Source: Caulobacteraceae bacterium (GTDB lineage: Bacteria > Pseudomonadota > Alphaproteobacteria > Caulobacterales > Caulobacteraceae). From it: a stretch of DNA of 58,263 nucleotides. The position numbers and the translations under genes are program-made. Where the stretch lies: assembly GCA_019247715.1 (NCBI GenBank), contig JAFBAO010000028.1, forward strand, positions 1 to 58,263. Direction: 5' to 3'. The notes beneath the pieces were generated by a model that searched no databases, was not told where the DNA came from, and worked only from the letters and a program-made list of their open reading frames with translations. Shown piece by piece: positions 8,283 through 17,015 of this stretch (the first letter of the stretch is position 1; each line of letters starts with the position of its first letter).

Positions 8283-9620
8283 TTAATCGCTGGTGTGCGC
8301 GGCGGCCCGTGGCGCGGACGAAAGGGTGGCGCCCGCTGGCTTCTCCCCCGTGGCCGAGCCGCCGCGCAATTCGCCGCGCAGACGCTGCACCATCGCCGGC
8401 GACAGGTAGCCGTCGGCGACGAGGCCGCGGGCCTTCTGGTAGGCGCGCAGGGCCTGGCGGGTGGCGAGGCCCACCACCCCGTCCACGTCGCCGGGATTGT
8501 AGCCGAGCTTGGAGAGCGCGGTCTGGGCGTCCATCCGGTCGGTGAGCGAGAGCGGCGTCTCGTGTGGCCACGGCGTCTTCAGCGGCGCGGCGCCGGCGAG
8601 CCGGTCCGCCCACAGTCCCACCGCCAGCGCATAGGCCAGCGAGTTGTTGTAGGTGCGGATCACGAAGTGGTTGGGGAAGACCAGGAAGGCCGGCCCTTCG
8701 GCGCCCGAGGGCAGGACCAGCTGGGCCTGGGCCCCGGCGTCCGCCGCCGACCAGTCGCCGCCGTCCGCCCGGATGGCGCCGTTCTCGGCCCACCAGAGCG
8801 GCGTCTCCTTCGGACCTTCGCTGAGGCCGTAGTCGAACCCGCGGCGCAGGCTCACCTCGCGCGCCCACCCCTGGCCCGTGACCCAGCCCGCCTTGGCGAG
8901 GAGGTGCGCGGCCGAGGCCAGGGCGTCGGCGGCCGATCCCCAGATATCGGGCTTGCCGGTCCCGGAGGCGTTGACGGCGGTGGTGAGGAAGGTCGCGGGC
9001 AGCAGCTGGGTCTGGCCCATGGCCCCGGCCCAGGAGCCGCGCAGCTGGGACCGGGTCGCGGTGCCGGTGTTGATGATCTTGAGACAGGCGTTCAGCTGGT
9101 CCTCGGCCCAGCCGCGGCGGCGGCCGGCCGCCGCCAGGGTGGCGAAGGAGCGGACGACGTCGAAGTCGCCCTGGCTCGCCCCGAACCCCGATTCCATCCC
9201 CCAGATCGCCACCAGGATCTCGGCCGGAACGCCAGAGGCGCGGGCGATCTTGTCGAGCTCCGGCACGGTCTGGCGCTTCAGGACGCCCAGCCGGACGGCC
9301 CCCGGCGTGACGTCCGCGTTGACGTAGTCGCCGACCGGTCGGGCGAACTCGGGTTGGCTCGCGTCGTGGGCGACCACCCGCGGATCGGGGGAGAGGCCCG
9401 ACAGCTCCTTGTCGAGCACCGCGCGCGCCCAGCCGGCGGCCAGCGAGCGGGCGTAGAAGTCGTTCAGCCAGGCGAGGAAGTTGGCGTCCCCCGAGGCGCC
9501 GAGCAGGTCGGTCGGTTTCAAGGAAGAGCCGCTCGGCGGGGTGGTTCCGGGCGAGGGCTGCGCGGCCGCCGGCTGGGCGCAGGCGGCGGCGGCCAGGGCG
9601 AGAAAGAATCGGCGGCGCAT
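8283..9620 (-). CDS. Lytic murein transglycosylase (MltB-type) with peptidoglycan-binding domain
   Basis: A periplasmic enzyme that cleaves the MurNAc-GlcNAc bond to form 1,6-anhydro ends. The 445-residue precursor starts [21 protein letters not shown], a signal peptide with a possible lipid-modified Cys, then a Pro/Ser linker. The catalytic SLT_2/MltB domain (about 45-340) has the catalytic glutamate in [20 protein letters not shown] and the downstream [17 protein letters not shown]. The C-terminal domain (about 360-420) is a PG_binding_1 repeat ([38 protein letters not shown]). I chose the ATG at 9620 because it begins the signal peptide. The frame is open to 9938 but that part is unrelated. 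It lies 49 bases upstream of motA and could be co-transcribed. Confidence 0.9.
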   Translation of the reverse strand: MRRRFFLALAAAACAQPAAAQPSPGTTPPSGSSLKPTDLLGASGDANFLAWLNDFYARSLAAGWARAVLDKELSGLSPDPRVVAHDASQPEFARPVGDYVNADVTPGAVRLGVLKRQTVPELDKIARASGVPAEILVAIWGMESGFGASQGDFDVVRSFATLAAAGRRRGWAEDQLNACLKIINTGTATRSQLRGSWAGAMGQTQLLPATFLTTAVNASGTGKPDIWGSAADALASAAHLLAKAGWVTGQGWAREVSLRRGFDYGLSEGPKETPLWWAENGAIRADGGDWSAADAGAQAQLVLPSGAEGPAFLVFPNHFVIRTYNNSLAYALAVGLWADRLAGAAPLKTPWPHETPLSLTDRMDAQTALSKLGYNPGDVDGVVGLATRQALRAYQKARGLVADGYLSPAMVQRLRGELRGGSATGEKPAGATLSSAPRAAAHTSD

Positions 9621-9698
9621 GGACGCCGAATCTGCTTTGGGTCGCGCGGCGGGGCAATCAAAAGCTGGGGCGGACGCCTCCGCCGCCGGCGAGCCCGG

Positions 9699-9728
9699 TT
9701 GACTTGGCGCTCGGTGCTCCCCTATACC
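9699..9728 (+). promoter_or_regulatory. Predicted promoter of rpmJ
   Basis: TTGACT at 9699-9704 and TATACC at 9723-9728 are separated by 18 bases and lie about 30 bases ahead of the L36 start codon. This is a good fit to a housekeeping sigma factor. Confidence 0.55.
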
Positions 9729-9758
9729 CGCCCGCTCCGAAACGCCGCCCAGGTCGCC

Positions 9759-9884
9759 ATGAAAGTCCGCAGCTCCCTGAAGTCGCTGAAGACCCGTCAC
9801 CGCGACTGCAAGCTCGTGCGCCGCAAGGGCCGCGTCTACATCATCAACAAGACCGATCCGCGGTATAAGGCCCGCCAGGGCTGA
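9759..9884 (+). CDS. rpmJ: 50S ribosomal protein L36 (zinc-free type)
   Basis: The 41-residue protein begins [18 protein letters not shown] and ends [11 protein letters not shown], the standard alphaproteobacterial bL36. Only one of the four zinc-ligand positions carries a cysteine (Cys17), so it belongs to the zinc-independent form. It binds 23S rRNA in the large subunit. It stands alone with its own promoter, outside any ribosomal protein operon, as usual for this lineage. Confidence 0.95.
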   Translation: MKVRSSLKSLKTRHRDCKLVRRKGRVYIINKTDPRYKARQG

Positions 9885-10048
9885 AGGCCGGCGTTTGGTT
9901 GCGCGGAGCCCGTCAGGCGTCTTCGCTCGCTTATCCACCGATTTGAGCAGGCTGCGGCGCCAAGGCCGGACGACGGCCGTTGTGGCCGGCTGGCGGCGCC
10001 GCTAGGGTCCGCCGCTTCCATCAAAGCCCGCGAGAGTGCGCAAGCGTC

Positions 10049-10315
10049 ATGGCCGACGATTCCTCCAGCCTCGACACCCTCAGTTCCACCGCCCAGGGAA
10101 AGCTCAAGAGCTTCGTCGAGCGCATCGAGCGGCTCGAGGAGGACAAGGCGGTGGTGGCCAACGACCTCAAGGAGGTCTACGCCGAGGCCAAGAACGAGGG
10201 TTTCGACACCAAGATCCTGCGCAAGGTGGTGCGGCTGCGCAAGCAGGACACCGCCAAGCGCCAGGAGGAGGAGTCGCTCGTCGAGCTCTACATTTCCGCG
10301 ATCGGGGGCCTTTGA
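10049..10315 (+). CDS. gapR: GapR-type nucleoid-associated protein (DUF2312)
   Basis: An 88-residue, fully helical, charged protein with the DUF2312 signature STAQGKLKSFVERIERLEED, EVYAEAKNEGFDTKILRKVV and RLRKQDTAKRQEEESLVELY. In Caulobacter GapR encircles overtwisted AT-rich DNA ahead of replication and transcription and stimulates gyrase and topoisomerase IV. Near-identity of the RKVVRLRKQD basic helix supports the same role. I chose the ATG at 10049; the frame is open to 9980, but the N-terminus MADDSS matches known GapR proteins. The stop overlaps the start of the next gene, suggesting coupling. tacA lies just beyond, an order I recall from Caulobacter. Confidence 0.9.
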   Translation: MADDSSSLDTLSSTAQGKLKSFVERIERLEEDKAVVANDLKEVYAEAKNEGFDTKILRKVVRLRKQDTAKRQEEESLVELYISAIGGL

Positions 10316-10620
10316 GGCGAAAGCCGCCGGACCGGCGGGCGGCGGCCAAGCGCGCCGCCCTCAGGGCGCTGAAACGCGTGCGACGCGCGGCGGCTGACGC
10401 GGGGACCACCCTCTCCGACTGGGAAGATGAGTTCCTGGGCTCGGTGGCCGACCGGGTGGCCAGATTCGGCGCCGCCTTCGCCGATCCCGACAAGGGGGCG
10501 CCCGGCGCAGCCCTTTCGGCGTTGCAGGGGGCGAAGCTCAAGGAGATCGCCGGCAAGGCCGCGGGCAAGCCCAGGCGCGGCCTACGTCGGCGCAAATCTG
10601 CAGCAGACGAGCAGAACTGA
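10312..10620 (+). CDS. Small basic protein coupled to gapR, function unknown
   Basis: This 102-residue frame starts at a TTG at 10312 that shares four bases with the gapR stop, so translation is probably coupled. The protein is highly basic at both ends (RRKPPDRRAAAKRAALRALK and KPRRGLRRRKSAADEQ). A more ordered centre, TTLSDWEDEFLGSVADRVAR, is followed by an Ala/Gly-rich region with GAALSALQGAKLKEIAGKAA. I recognise no family. The basic tails and position behind a nucleoid protein would fit nucleic-acid binding, but this is inference. The sensible central motif and clean stop support a real gene. Convergent tacA ends 26 bases downstream. Confidence 0.55.
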   Translation: MRRKPPDRRAAAKRAALRALKRVRRAAADAGTTLSDWEDEFLGSVADRVARFGAAFADPDKGAPGAALSALQGAKLKEIAGKAAGKPRRGLRRRKSAADEQN

Positions 10621-10642
10621 CCCCTCCGCCAGGGCGAAGGGG
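10621..10642. terminator. Hairpin between convergent gene ends
   Basis: CCCCT pairs with AGGGG around an inner CGCC/GGCG stem with one mismatch and a tight loop. It fills the 25-base gap between the gapR-linked gene and tacA. No T-run is present, so termination strength is uncertain. Confidence 0.4.
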
Positions 10643-10645
10643 CGG

Positions 10646-12121
10646 CTAAACCGCTTCCTTGATCTGATCCTCGAGGCCCTGCTCGCGGACCTTGCGGTAG
10701 AGGGTGGAGCGGCCGATGCCGAGCCGCCGGGCGACCTCGCTCATGTGGCCGGCGTAGATTCCGATGGCGAGCTGGATGAGGTCGCGCTCGATGTCCTCGA
10801 GGGTGCGCAGGTGGCCGCGCTCGTCGAGGATCCGCACCGGGGCGGACTTCGGCATCTCGCTGGCCAGCGCCGCCGCGGTGGGCGCGGGCGCCGCGGCGGG
10901 CGACGCCGGCGCGGGTGTGGCCGCCGCCTCCGGCACGGGCAGCTTCAGGCCCGATATAGCCGGAAAATCGTGCGGCTGCAGAAAGGGGGAATCGGCCAGG
11001 ACGATCGCCCGGTAAACCGCGTTCTCGAGCTGGCGCACGTTGCCCGGCCAGTCGAAGCCGTTGGTGAGCAGCTCCAGGGTCTCCGGCGTGACGCCCGCCA
11101 CCCGGCGGCCCTCCTCGAGGTTGAACCGCCGGATGAAGGCTTCCACCAGAGCCGGGACGTCCTCGCGGCGCTCGCGAAGGGCCGGCGCCTCGATGGGATA
11201 GACGTTGAGCCGGTAGAAGAGATCCTCGCGGAACGCCCCCTCCGCCACCGCCTGGGAAAGGTCGCGGTTGGTGGCCGAAAGGATCCGGACGTCCACCTTC
11301 ACCGGCCGCTTGGAGCCGATCGGGTCGATCTCGCCCTCCTGGAGGGCCCTCAGCAGCTTCACCTGCATGTCCAGGGGAAGCTCGCCGACCTCGTCCAGGA
11401 ACAGGGTGCCGCCGCTCGCTTCCTGGAACTTGCCCAGATGCTTCTCGTGCGCGCCGGTGAAGCTGCCCTTCTCGTGGCCGAACAGGATCGATTCCACCAG
11501 GTTCTCGGGAATGGCGCCGCAGTTGACGGCCACGAAGGGCCGGCCGGCGCGATCGGACGAGCCGTGCACGGCCCGGGCGATCAGCTCCTTGCCGGCCCCG
11601 CTCTCGCCGGTGATGAGGATCGGGATCGACGACTTGGCGCCCCGCTCGCCAAGCCTTTTCACCATGGTCATGGCCGGGCCCGAGCCGATCAGGTCGTCGA
11701 AGGTGGTCCGCCCGCCGGCGTGCTTCTTGACCCTGTCGACCTCGGCGCGGAAGGCGCCCAGGGAAAGGGCGTTGCCGATGGAGACGATGATCCGCTCGGG
11801 GCTAGCGGGCTTCACGAAGAAATCGCACGCGCCGGCGCGCATGGCGCCCACCACGGTCTCGATGCCGCCGGTGGCGGTTACCACGATCACCGGCTGGGTG
11901 AAGCCGCGCTGGCGCATCTCGGCCAGGGTCTCCTGACCGCTCATCTGCGGCATGACGAGGTCCAGCAGCACCACGTCGATCCCGCCGCCTCCGGCGAGCT
12001 GGTCGAGCGCCGCCCGACCGCTCTCGGCGTGCACGGCGCGAAAGCCTTCGCGCTCCAACACCGCTTGGGTCAAACGCCGTTGCGTCGGGTCGTCATCGAC
12101 CACCAGGACCGTCTTGCTCAT
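10646..12121 (-). CDS. tacA: Sigma-54-dependent response regulator, TacA-like
   Basis: A three-domain NtrC-family activator of 491 residues. The receiver domain (about 1-120) has the acidic pair VVDDDPTQRR and the phospho-acceptor Asp in VVLLDLVMPQMSGQ. The AAA+ sigma-54 domain (about 145-375) has the Walker A GESGAGKEL, the sigma-54 contact loop FGHEKGSFTGA and the Walker B GGTLFLDEVGELPL. After an Ala/Pro linker comes a Fis-type HTH (about 450-485, MSEVARRLGIGRSTLYRKVR). Caulobacter TacA receives phosphate from ShpA and activates stalk and cell-cycle genes. Nearness to gapR supports the assignment, though other NtrC paralogs exist. I took the second Met (12121) as start because MSKTVLVVDDD begins the receiver fold. 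Confidence 0.8.
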   Translation of the reverse strand: MSKTVLVVDDDPTQRRLTQAVLEREGFRAVHAESGRAALDQLAGGGGIDVVLLDLVMPQMSGQETLAEMRQRGFTQPVIVVTATGGIETVVGAMRAGACDFFVKPASPERIIVSIGNALSLGAFRAEVDRVKKHAGGRTTFDDLIGSGPAMTMVKRLGERGAKSSIPILITGESGAGKELIARAVHGSSDRAGRPFVAVNCGAIPENLVESILFGHEKGSFTGAHEKHLGKFQEASGGTLFLDEVGELPLDMQVKLLRALQEGEIDPIGSKRPVKVDVRILSATNRDLSQAVAEGAFREDLFYRLNVYPIEAPALRERREDVPALVEAFIRRFNLEEGRRVAGVTPETLELLTNGFDWPGNVRQLENAVYRAIVLADSPFLQPHDFPAISGLKLPVPEAAATPAPASPAAAPAPTAAALASEMPKSAPVRILDERGHLRTLEDIERDLIQLAIGIYAGHMSEVARRLGIGRSTLYRKVREQGLEDQIKEAV

Positions 12122-12284
12122 CAGACACCACACCGAACTGGACGCTCGCCTGAAAGGGGCGAGGCTCGTTTTATGTGCCTTCCTGATACAGACGACCGGT
12201 AAAGGGGGGGTTTCGCAGAGCTGAGTCGCGGGTTAACGCCTTGACCGTCCTTCCGCCCGCCGCCAGCGGCTAAACTCGAGGCTT

Positions 12285-14087
12285 ATGAACGCTCTTTCCA
12301 AATCCGGCTCCGGCCCGGAATCCGCGCCCGAGTGGCGCCTCGACGACCTCTACCTCGGCCGCGACGATCCGGCGATCGAAGCCGATCTGGCGGCGGCGGC
12401 GCGGATCAACGCCGAGCTTGTCACGCTCAAGGGCGCCTTCCTCGCCGTCCGGGCCGTCGCGCAGGATCTCGGGGCGCTCATCGACCGCGGAGCGCGGCTC
12501 TACCAGGCCGCCACCGACAAGCTCTGGGCCGTAGGCGCCTACGCCTCGCTGGCCGCCTCCACCGCCAGGGACGATCCGGCCTGCGCGAAGTTCGAGGCCG
12601 ACATCCGCGCCAAGAGCGCCCAGATCGCGGCCGAAAGCCTGTTCTTCACGCTGGAGCTCAACCAGCTGGAGGACGGTGAGATCGCCGCCGCGCTGAAAGC
12701 CTGCCCGGCGGCGGCCCGCTGGCGTCCGTGGTTGCGGCGCGTGCGCCTGGCCCGTCCGCACGAGCTCAGCGCGGAACTCGAGCGGATGCTCGTCGACCGG
12801 GCCCCGGCGGTCGCCAACTGGGTGCGCCTCTACGACGAGACCCTCGGCCGGATGACGGTCCGCGCCGGCCCCGACCGTCTCACCCTCGCCCAGGCGCTGA
12901 ACCGTCTCTCGGACCCCGACGGCGCGCGGCGGAAGGCGGCGGCGCAGGGGCTGGCGCGGGCCCTGGAGGCCAGGATCCCGACCTTGGCGCTCTGCCTCAA
13001 CACCATCGCCTTCGAAAAGCAGGTGGAGGACCGCTGGCGCCGCTACGATAACCCGGCCCAGGCACGCCACCTCGCCAACGAGACCGACGCCGAAGCCGTG
13101 GCGGCCCTCGAGGCGGCGGTGGTGGAGAGCTATCCGCGGCTCAGCCACCGGTACTACCGCCTGAAGGCCCAGGCGATGGGCAAGCCGGTGCTCGAGCACT
13201 GGGACCGCAACGCCCCCCTGAGCGCCGGTCCCATCGGCCTCTACGGCTGGGACGAAGCCCGCCAGGTGGTGCTGGAGGCCTTCGCGGGGCTGGCGCCCAG
13301 CTTCGCCGCTGCGGCCGAGCGGTTCTTCGCCCGCCCCTGGATCGACGCGCGCCCCCGGCCGGGCAAGCAGTCGGGCGCCTTTTCCCACCCGGTCACCGCC
13401 GTCCATCACCCGTTCGTCTTCCTGAACTTCATGGGCGAGCGGCGGGACGTGCTGACCCTCGCCCACGAGCTCGGCCACGCAGTCCACCAGACGCTGGCCG
13501 CGCCGAAGGGAACGCTTTTGGCCGACACCCCGCTCACGCTCGCCGAGACCGCCTCCATCTTCGGCGAGGGCCTGGTGTTCGAGCGGCTGCTCGCCCAGGC
13601 CTCCCGCGCCGAGCGGCGGGACCTGCTGGCCGGCAAGATCGAGGACGGGCTCAACACGGTGGTGCGCCAGATCGCCTTTCACCGGTTCGAGACCCGCTTC
13701 CACGCCGCGCGTGCTTCGGGAGAGCTCTCGGCCGACGAGATCGGCCGGCTCTGGCGCGAAACGATGGGCGAAAGCCTCGGGCCCGCCATCCGCCTGGGGG
13801 CCGGCTACGAGACCTATTGGTCCTACGTCAGCCACTTCGTCCACGCGCCCTTCTACGTCTACGCCTACGCCTTCGGCGACCTCCTGGTGGGGGCGCTGAT
13901 GGAGGCCCGCCGCCGCGATCCCGCCGCCTTCTTCCCGCTCTATCAGGATCTGCTCGCGGCCGGCGGGACCCGGACCTATGTGGAGGCTCTGAGGCCCTTC
14001 GGTCTCGACCCGCGCGACAAGGCCTTCTGGTCCGCCGGGTGCGCGAGGTTGGAGCGGCTGGTGGACGAGTTCGAGGCGCTGATCTGA
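12285..14087 (+). CDS. pepF: M3-family oligoendopeptidase F
   Basis: A 600-residue cytoplasmic zinc metallopeptidase that degrades short peptides. The catalytic HExxH is in LTLAHELGHAVHQTLA. The third ligand glutamate is downstream in PLTLAETASIFGEGLVFE. The N-terminal EWRLDDLYLGRDDPAIEADL is the typical PepF opening. YETYWSYVSHFVHAPFYVYA near the C-terminus is the family substrate-site motif. The start is an ATG. The gene ends six bases before the ABC1 kinase gene, so the pair is probably one operon. It is divergent from tacA. Confidence 0.9.
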   Translation: MNALSKSGSGPESAPEWRLDDLYLGRDDPAIEADLAAAARINAELVTLKGAFLAVRAVAQDLGALIDRGARLYQAATDKLWAVGAYASLAASTARDDPACAKFEADIRAKSAQIAAESLFFTLELNQLEDGEIAAALKACPAAARWRPWLRRVRLARPHELSAELERMLVDRAPAVANWVRLYDETLGRMTVRAGPDRLTLAQALNRLSDPDGARRKAAAQGLARALEARIPTLALCLNTIAFEKQVEDRWRRYDNPAQARHLANETDAEAVAALEAAVVESYPRLSHRYYRLKAQAMGKPVLEHWDRNAPLSAGPIGLYGWDEARQVVLEAFAGLAPSFAAAAERFFARPWIDARPRPGKQSGAFSHPVTAVHHPFVFLNFMGERRDVLTLAHELGHAVHQTLAAPKGTLLADTPLTLAETASIFGEGLVFERLLAQASRAERRDLLAGKIEDGLNTVVRQIAFHRFETRFHAARASGELSADEIGRLWRETMGESLGPAIRLGAGYETYWSYVSHFVHAPFYVYAYAFGDLLVGALMEARRRDPAAFFPLYQDLLAAGGTRTYVEALRPFGLDPRDKAFWSAGCARLERLVDEFEALI

Positions 14088-14093
14088 CGGCCG

Positions 14094-15443
14094 ATGGCGA
14101 CGCGTGACCCCGAGCGGGACCGCCTGTCCGGGCGGGTGGCGAGGTTCGCGCGCGTGGGCGCCGGCCTTTCCGGCGCGGCGGTGAGCTTCGGCTCCAACGC
14201 GCTCCTCGGCGGCGGCGACGTCGACGCCCGCAACGCCCGCGCCCTGAGGCAGACGCTGGGCCAGCTCCGCGGACCGCTCATGAAGGTGGCGCAGATGTTC
14301 GCCACCGTTCCGGACCTGCTGCCGCCGGAGTTCGCCGTCGAGCTCGCGGAGCTGCAGACCAACGCCCCGGCCATGGGGCCGTCGTTCGTGCGGCGTCGGA
14401 TGGCCGCCGAGCTGGGCCCGGACTGGCGGTCGAGATTCGGGAGCTTCGACCTGGCGCCCGCGGCCGCCGCCTCGCTGGGCCAGGTGCACCGGGCGACGTC
14501 CCTGGGCGCGGAGGCGCTGGCCGTGAAGCTTCAGTATCCGGACATGCAGAGCGCCGTGGAGAGCGATCTTTCGCAGATGCGCGCGATGATGGCGGTCGGG
14601 AGGCGGATGTTCGGGGCCATCGACACCCGCGAGATGGCGGTGGAGATCAGCGAGCGGCTGCGCGAGGAGCTGGACTACGCCCGCGAGGCCAGGGCCATGG
14701 CCCTCTACCGGGCTTTCTTCGCCGGCCGCGAGGACATCGCCGCGCCGCGGGACTATCCGGCGCTCTCGACCGGGCGGCTCCTCACCATGGAATGGCTCGA
14801 CGGGCGCGGCCTCCTGGAGTTCGTGGAGGCCCCCCAGGCGATGCGCGACCGGATCGCCCGCGTCCTCTTCGAAGCCTGGTGGACGCCGCTGATCCGTATC
14901 GGGGTCATCCATGGCGACCCGCATCTCGGCAACTACAGCTTCGCGGGCGAGGCCGAGCGGCTCAACCTGCTCGATTTCGGCTGTATAAGGATTTTCCCGC
15001 CGAGCTTCGTGGGTGGCGTGGTGCGGCTCTACCGGGCCCTGATCGAAGACGACCGCGAGGGCCAGGCCGAGGCGTACCGCACCTGGGGCTTCCAGGGCCT
15101 GACGCCCGAGCTCGCCGACACCTTGAACATCTGGGCGCGGTTCATCTACGGGCCCTTGCTGGACGACCGCATCCGCACCGTGGCCGACGGCGTCAGTCCG
15201 GCGCTCTACGGCCGGCGCGAGGCCTTCCAGGTCAAGCGGGCCCTGGAGACGCGCGGGCCGGTGACCATTCCCCGCGAGTTCGTGTTCATGGACCGGGCCG
15301 CCATCGGGCTCGGATCGGCCTTCCTTCGGCTAGGCGCGGCCCTCAACTGGCGGCGGCTGTTCGAGGCTTCGCTGGAGGGGTTCTCGGAGGCCGCCCTGGC
15401 CGAGCGCCAGAAGGCGGCGCTCGCGGCGGCGGGTCTGGCGTAG
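14094..15443 (+). CDS. ABC1/UbiB-family atypical kinase
   Basis: A 449-residue member of the ABC1/ADCK/UbiB family. Hallmarks in order: a KxGQ-like region in the form LRGPLMKVAQMFATVPDLLP, the alanine-rich nucleotide loop APAAAASLGQVHRA, the catalytic lysine in LAVKLQYPDM, the conserved acidic ELDYAREARAM, the HxD-like IHGDPHLGNYSF and the metal-binding DFG in LNLLDFGCIRIF. Family members support ubiquinone synthesis or lipid-linked functions. No other ubi genes are nearby and no C-terminal membrane segment is visible, so this may be a paralog rather than UbiB itself. Glycine is replaced by alanine within the KxGQ motif (K-V-A-Q). Confidence 0.85.
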   Translation: MATRDPERDRLSGRVARFARVGAGLSGAAVSFGSNALLGGGDVDARNARALRQTLGQLRGPLMKVAQMFATVPDLLPPEFAVELAELQTNAPAMGPSFVRRRMAAELGPDWRSRFGSFDLAPAAAASLGQVHRATSLGAEALAVKLQYPDMQSAVESDLSQMRAMMAVGRRMFGAIDTREMAVEISERLREELDYAREARAMALYRAFFAGREDIAAPRDYPALSTGRLLTMEWLDGRGLLEFVEAPQAMRDRIARVLFEAWWTPLIRIGVIHGDPHLGNYSFAGEAERLNLLDFGCIRIFPPSFVGGVVRLYRALIEDDREGQAEAYRTWGFQGLTPELADTLNIWARFIYGPLLDDRIRTVADGVSPALYGRREAFQVKRALETRGPVTIPREFVFMDRAAIGLGSAFLRLGAALNWRRLFEASLEGFSEAALAERQKAALAAAGLA

Positions 15444-15456
15444 TCGATCCCCGCCT

Positions 15457-15828
15457 TCAGACGATCCAGCTCGCCGGGTTGGGGTAGGCCTCGCGCTTCA
15501 GGAGCTTGTCGATCCCGAGCGCGCAGCGGACCACGAACCAGACGAAGGTCGCGAACAGCAGCGGGAAGCCGATCAGGAGGAAGCAGAGCGCGAAGGAGAC
15601 GAAGCTGAAGAGGAGCCCGATCCAGAAGGTGCGGATCTGGAAGGTGAAGTGGCTCTTCAGCCAGTCGGGGGCGCTGTCCCGGTTCACGTAGGCGAGCACC
15701 AGGCCGACGACGCCGCTCACCCCGATGACGAAGGTCGCCAGGTAGCAGATGTAGACGATCAGCGCCATTTGGCGCTCGTCGCTCAAGGGAGAGCTGGCCG
15801 GAGGCGGCGAAGGGGCGACGTCGCTCAT
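15457..15828 (-). CDS. DUF4870/Tic20-like membrane protein
   Basis: A 123-residue protein with a Pro/Ser-rich N-terminus then three to four hydrophobic segments: QMALIVYICYLATFVIGVSG, VVGLVLAYV, FWIGLLFSFVSFALCFLLIG and LLFATFVWFVVRCALGID. The central DWLKSHFTFQIRTFWIG is the signature of this family, where the FQIRTFW helix follows the first hairpin. The molecular role is unknown. It is ten bases downstream of folB on the same strand and is likely its operon partner without an obvious functional link. Confidence 0.75.
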   Translation of the reverse strand: MSDVAPSPPPASSPLSDERQMALIVYICYLATFVIGVSGVVGLVLAYVNRDSAPDWLKSHFTFQIRTFWIGLLFSFVSFALCFLLIGFPLLFATFVWFVVRCALGIDKLLKREAYPNPASWIV

Positions 15829-15837
15829 GCGCGTAGC

Positions 15838-16257
15838 TTAACCCCGAACCGCGGTGATCTCCACTCCGGCGCCCACCGCGTCGGGCGCCAGGGCCAGCGG
15901 CTTCTCCACCCGTATGCGCGCCCGGGTCACCTTCGGCTCCTCGAAACAGGCCTCGGCCAGCCGGTGGGCGAAGGTCTCCACGAGGCCCCGGTGCCCCTCG
16001 GCGGCCACCGCCTTCGCCTTGGCGGCGATCACTTCGTAGTTCACCGTCTCGGCCAAGGAGCTCCAACTGGTGACCGCCACGTCGAGCTCCACATCGATGA
16101 CCAGCGGCTGGGTGCGGCCCTCCTCGTGGCGGTGGACGCCGATCCGCGCCTCCACCCGGAGGCCGCGCACGAACACCTTGGTGATGACGATCCTGAGCCC
16201 CTCGGGGCCCGCGTCGGCGCCGGCGTCGAGGGCCGGGGTCTTGCGCTTCTCAGCCAT
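15838..16257 (-). CDS. folB: Dihydroneopterin aldolase
   Basis: FolB splits dihydroneopterin into 6-hydroxymethyl-dihydropterin and glycolaldehyde in folate synthesis. The 139-residue protein has a short variable N-terminus, then VFVRGLRVEARIGVHRHEEG (substrate-binding strand), the conserved SLAETVNYEVIA and LVETFAHRLAEACFEEPKVTRARIRVEKP, where the lysine/proline close the active site. The start overlaps the end of the upstream SDR gene by eight bases. The pairing with a pteridine-reductase-like SDR supports a folate-related cluster. Confidence 0.9.
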   Translation of the reverse strand: MAEKRKTPALDAGADAGPEGLRIVITKVFVRGLRVEARIGVHRHEEGRTQPLVIDVELDVAVTSWSSLAETVNYEVIAAKAKAVAAEGHRGLVETFAHRLAEACFEEPKVTRARIRVEKPLALAPDAVGAGVEITAVRG

Positions 16258-17008
16258 CCAGCACGTCCGGAGTTCGCCAGGCGAGGTGCTGGCCGCCGTC
16301 CACGGCGATCATCTGGCCGGTGACCGAGGGCGCGGCGATGAGGAAGGCCAGCGCCTGGCCGATCTCCTCGGGGGTCGGCCCGTGACCCAGCGGCACCGCC
16401 CCCGCTTCGGCGGCGAAGTCCGCCGGCGACTGGTGCACCGAGGCAAGAGTCGGTCCCGGCGCGATGGCGTTCACCCGGATCCGCGGCGCCAGCGCCTGGG
16501 CCAGCATCACGGTGGCCGCCCAGAGCGCGGCCTTGCTCACCGCATAGCTGAAGAAGCGCGGCGTGGGCCGCCACACCCGCTGGTCGGTGATGTTGACGAT
16601 CAGACCCTGGCGGTCCGGCGGCAGGGCGGCGGCGAACGCCTGGGAGAGCAGCACCGGCGCGCGCGCGTTGGAGGCCATGGCCGCGTCCCAGCCGCCCGGG
16701 GTGAGGGTCTCGATGCGGTCGTCTTCGAACGCCGAGGCGCAGTTGACGAGCAGGGTGATCGGCCGCCCGCCGAGCTCAGCGTCCGGCTGCAGAAGCCTCT
16801 TGCAGACGTCGGGCGCCGCAAGCTCGCCGAGACGGACCGCGTGACGCCGGCCCAGCGCCTCGATGGCGCGGCCGGTTTCCGCCGCGTCCTCGGGGGCGGC
16901 GCGGGCATGCACGATCACATCGTGGCCTGCCGTCGCGGCCGCCAGCGCCAGGGCGCGGCCGATCCGACGGCTCGCGCCGGTGACGAGGGCCCAGCCGCGA
17001 TCGACCAC
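16250..17008 (-). CDS. SDR-family oxidoreductase, pteridine-reductase-like
   Basis: A 252-residue short-chain dehydrogenase. The cofactor loop is ALVTGASRRIGRALALAA, where the TGxxxRIG form with two arginines is typical of NADPH-dependent FolM/PTR1-type pteridine reductases. Next come LLVNCASAFEDD (NAxx motif with Cys), the catalytic tyrosine and lysine in FFSYAVSKAAL, and RVNAIAPGPTL. The C-terminus SVTGQMIAVDGGQHLAW is standard. I chose the GTG at 17008 because it immediately precedes the Rossmann fold and follows the microprotein stop by seven bases; the frame is open to 17152 but that portion is not SDR-like. It overlaps folB, so a dihydropterin or dihydrofolate substrate is likely. Confidence 0.85.
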   Translation of the reverse strand: MVDRGWALVTGASRRIGRALALAAATAGHDVIVHARAAPEDAAETGRAIEALGRRHAVRLGELAAPDVCKRLLQPDAELGGRPITLLVNCASAFEDDRIETLTPGGWDAAMASNARAPVLLSQAFAAALPPDRQGLIVNITDQRVWRPTPRFFSYAVSKAALWAATVMLAQALAPRIRVNAIAPGPTLASVHQSPADFAAEAGAVPLGHGPTPEEIGQALAFLIAAPSVTGQMIAVDGGQHLAWRTPDVLDG

Positions 17009-17015
17009 GCCGGCC

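Noticed and set aside
12270..14924. Minus-strand open frame of 884 codons
   Set aside because: It runs antisense through pepF and the ABC1 kinase, both unmistakable. Its composition (Gly, Arg, Pro, His) is that of a shadow.
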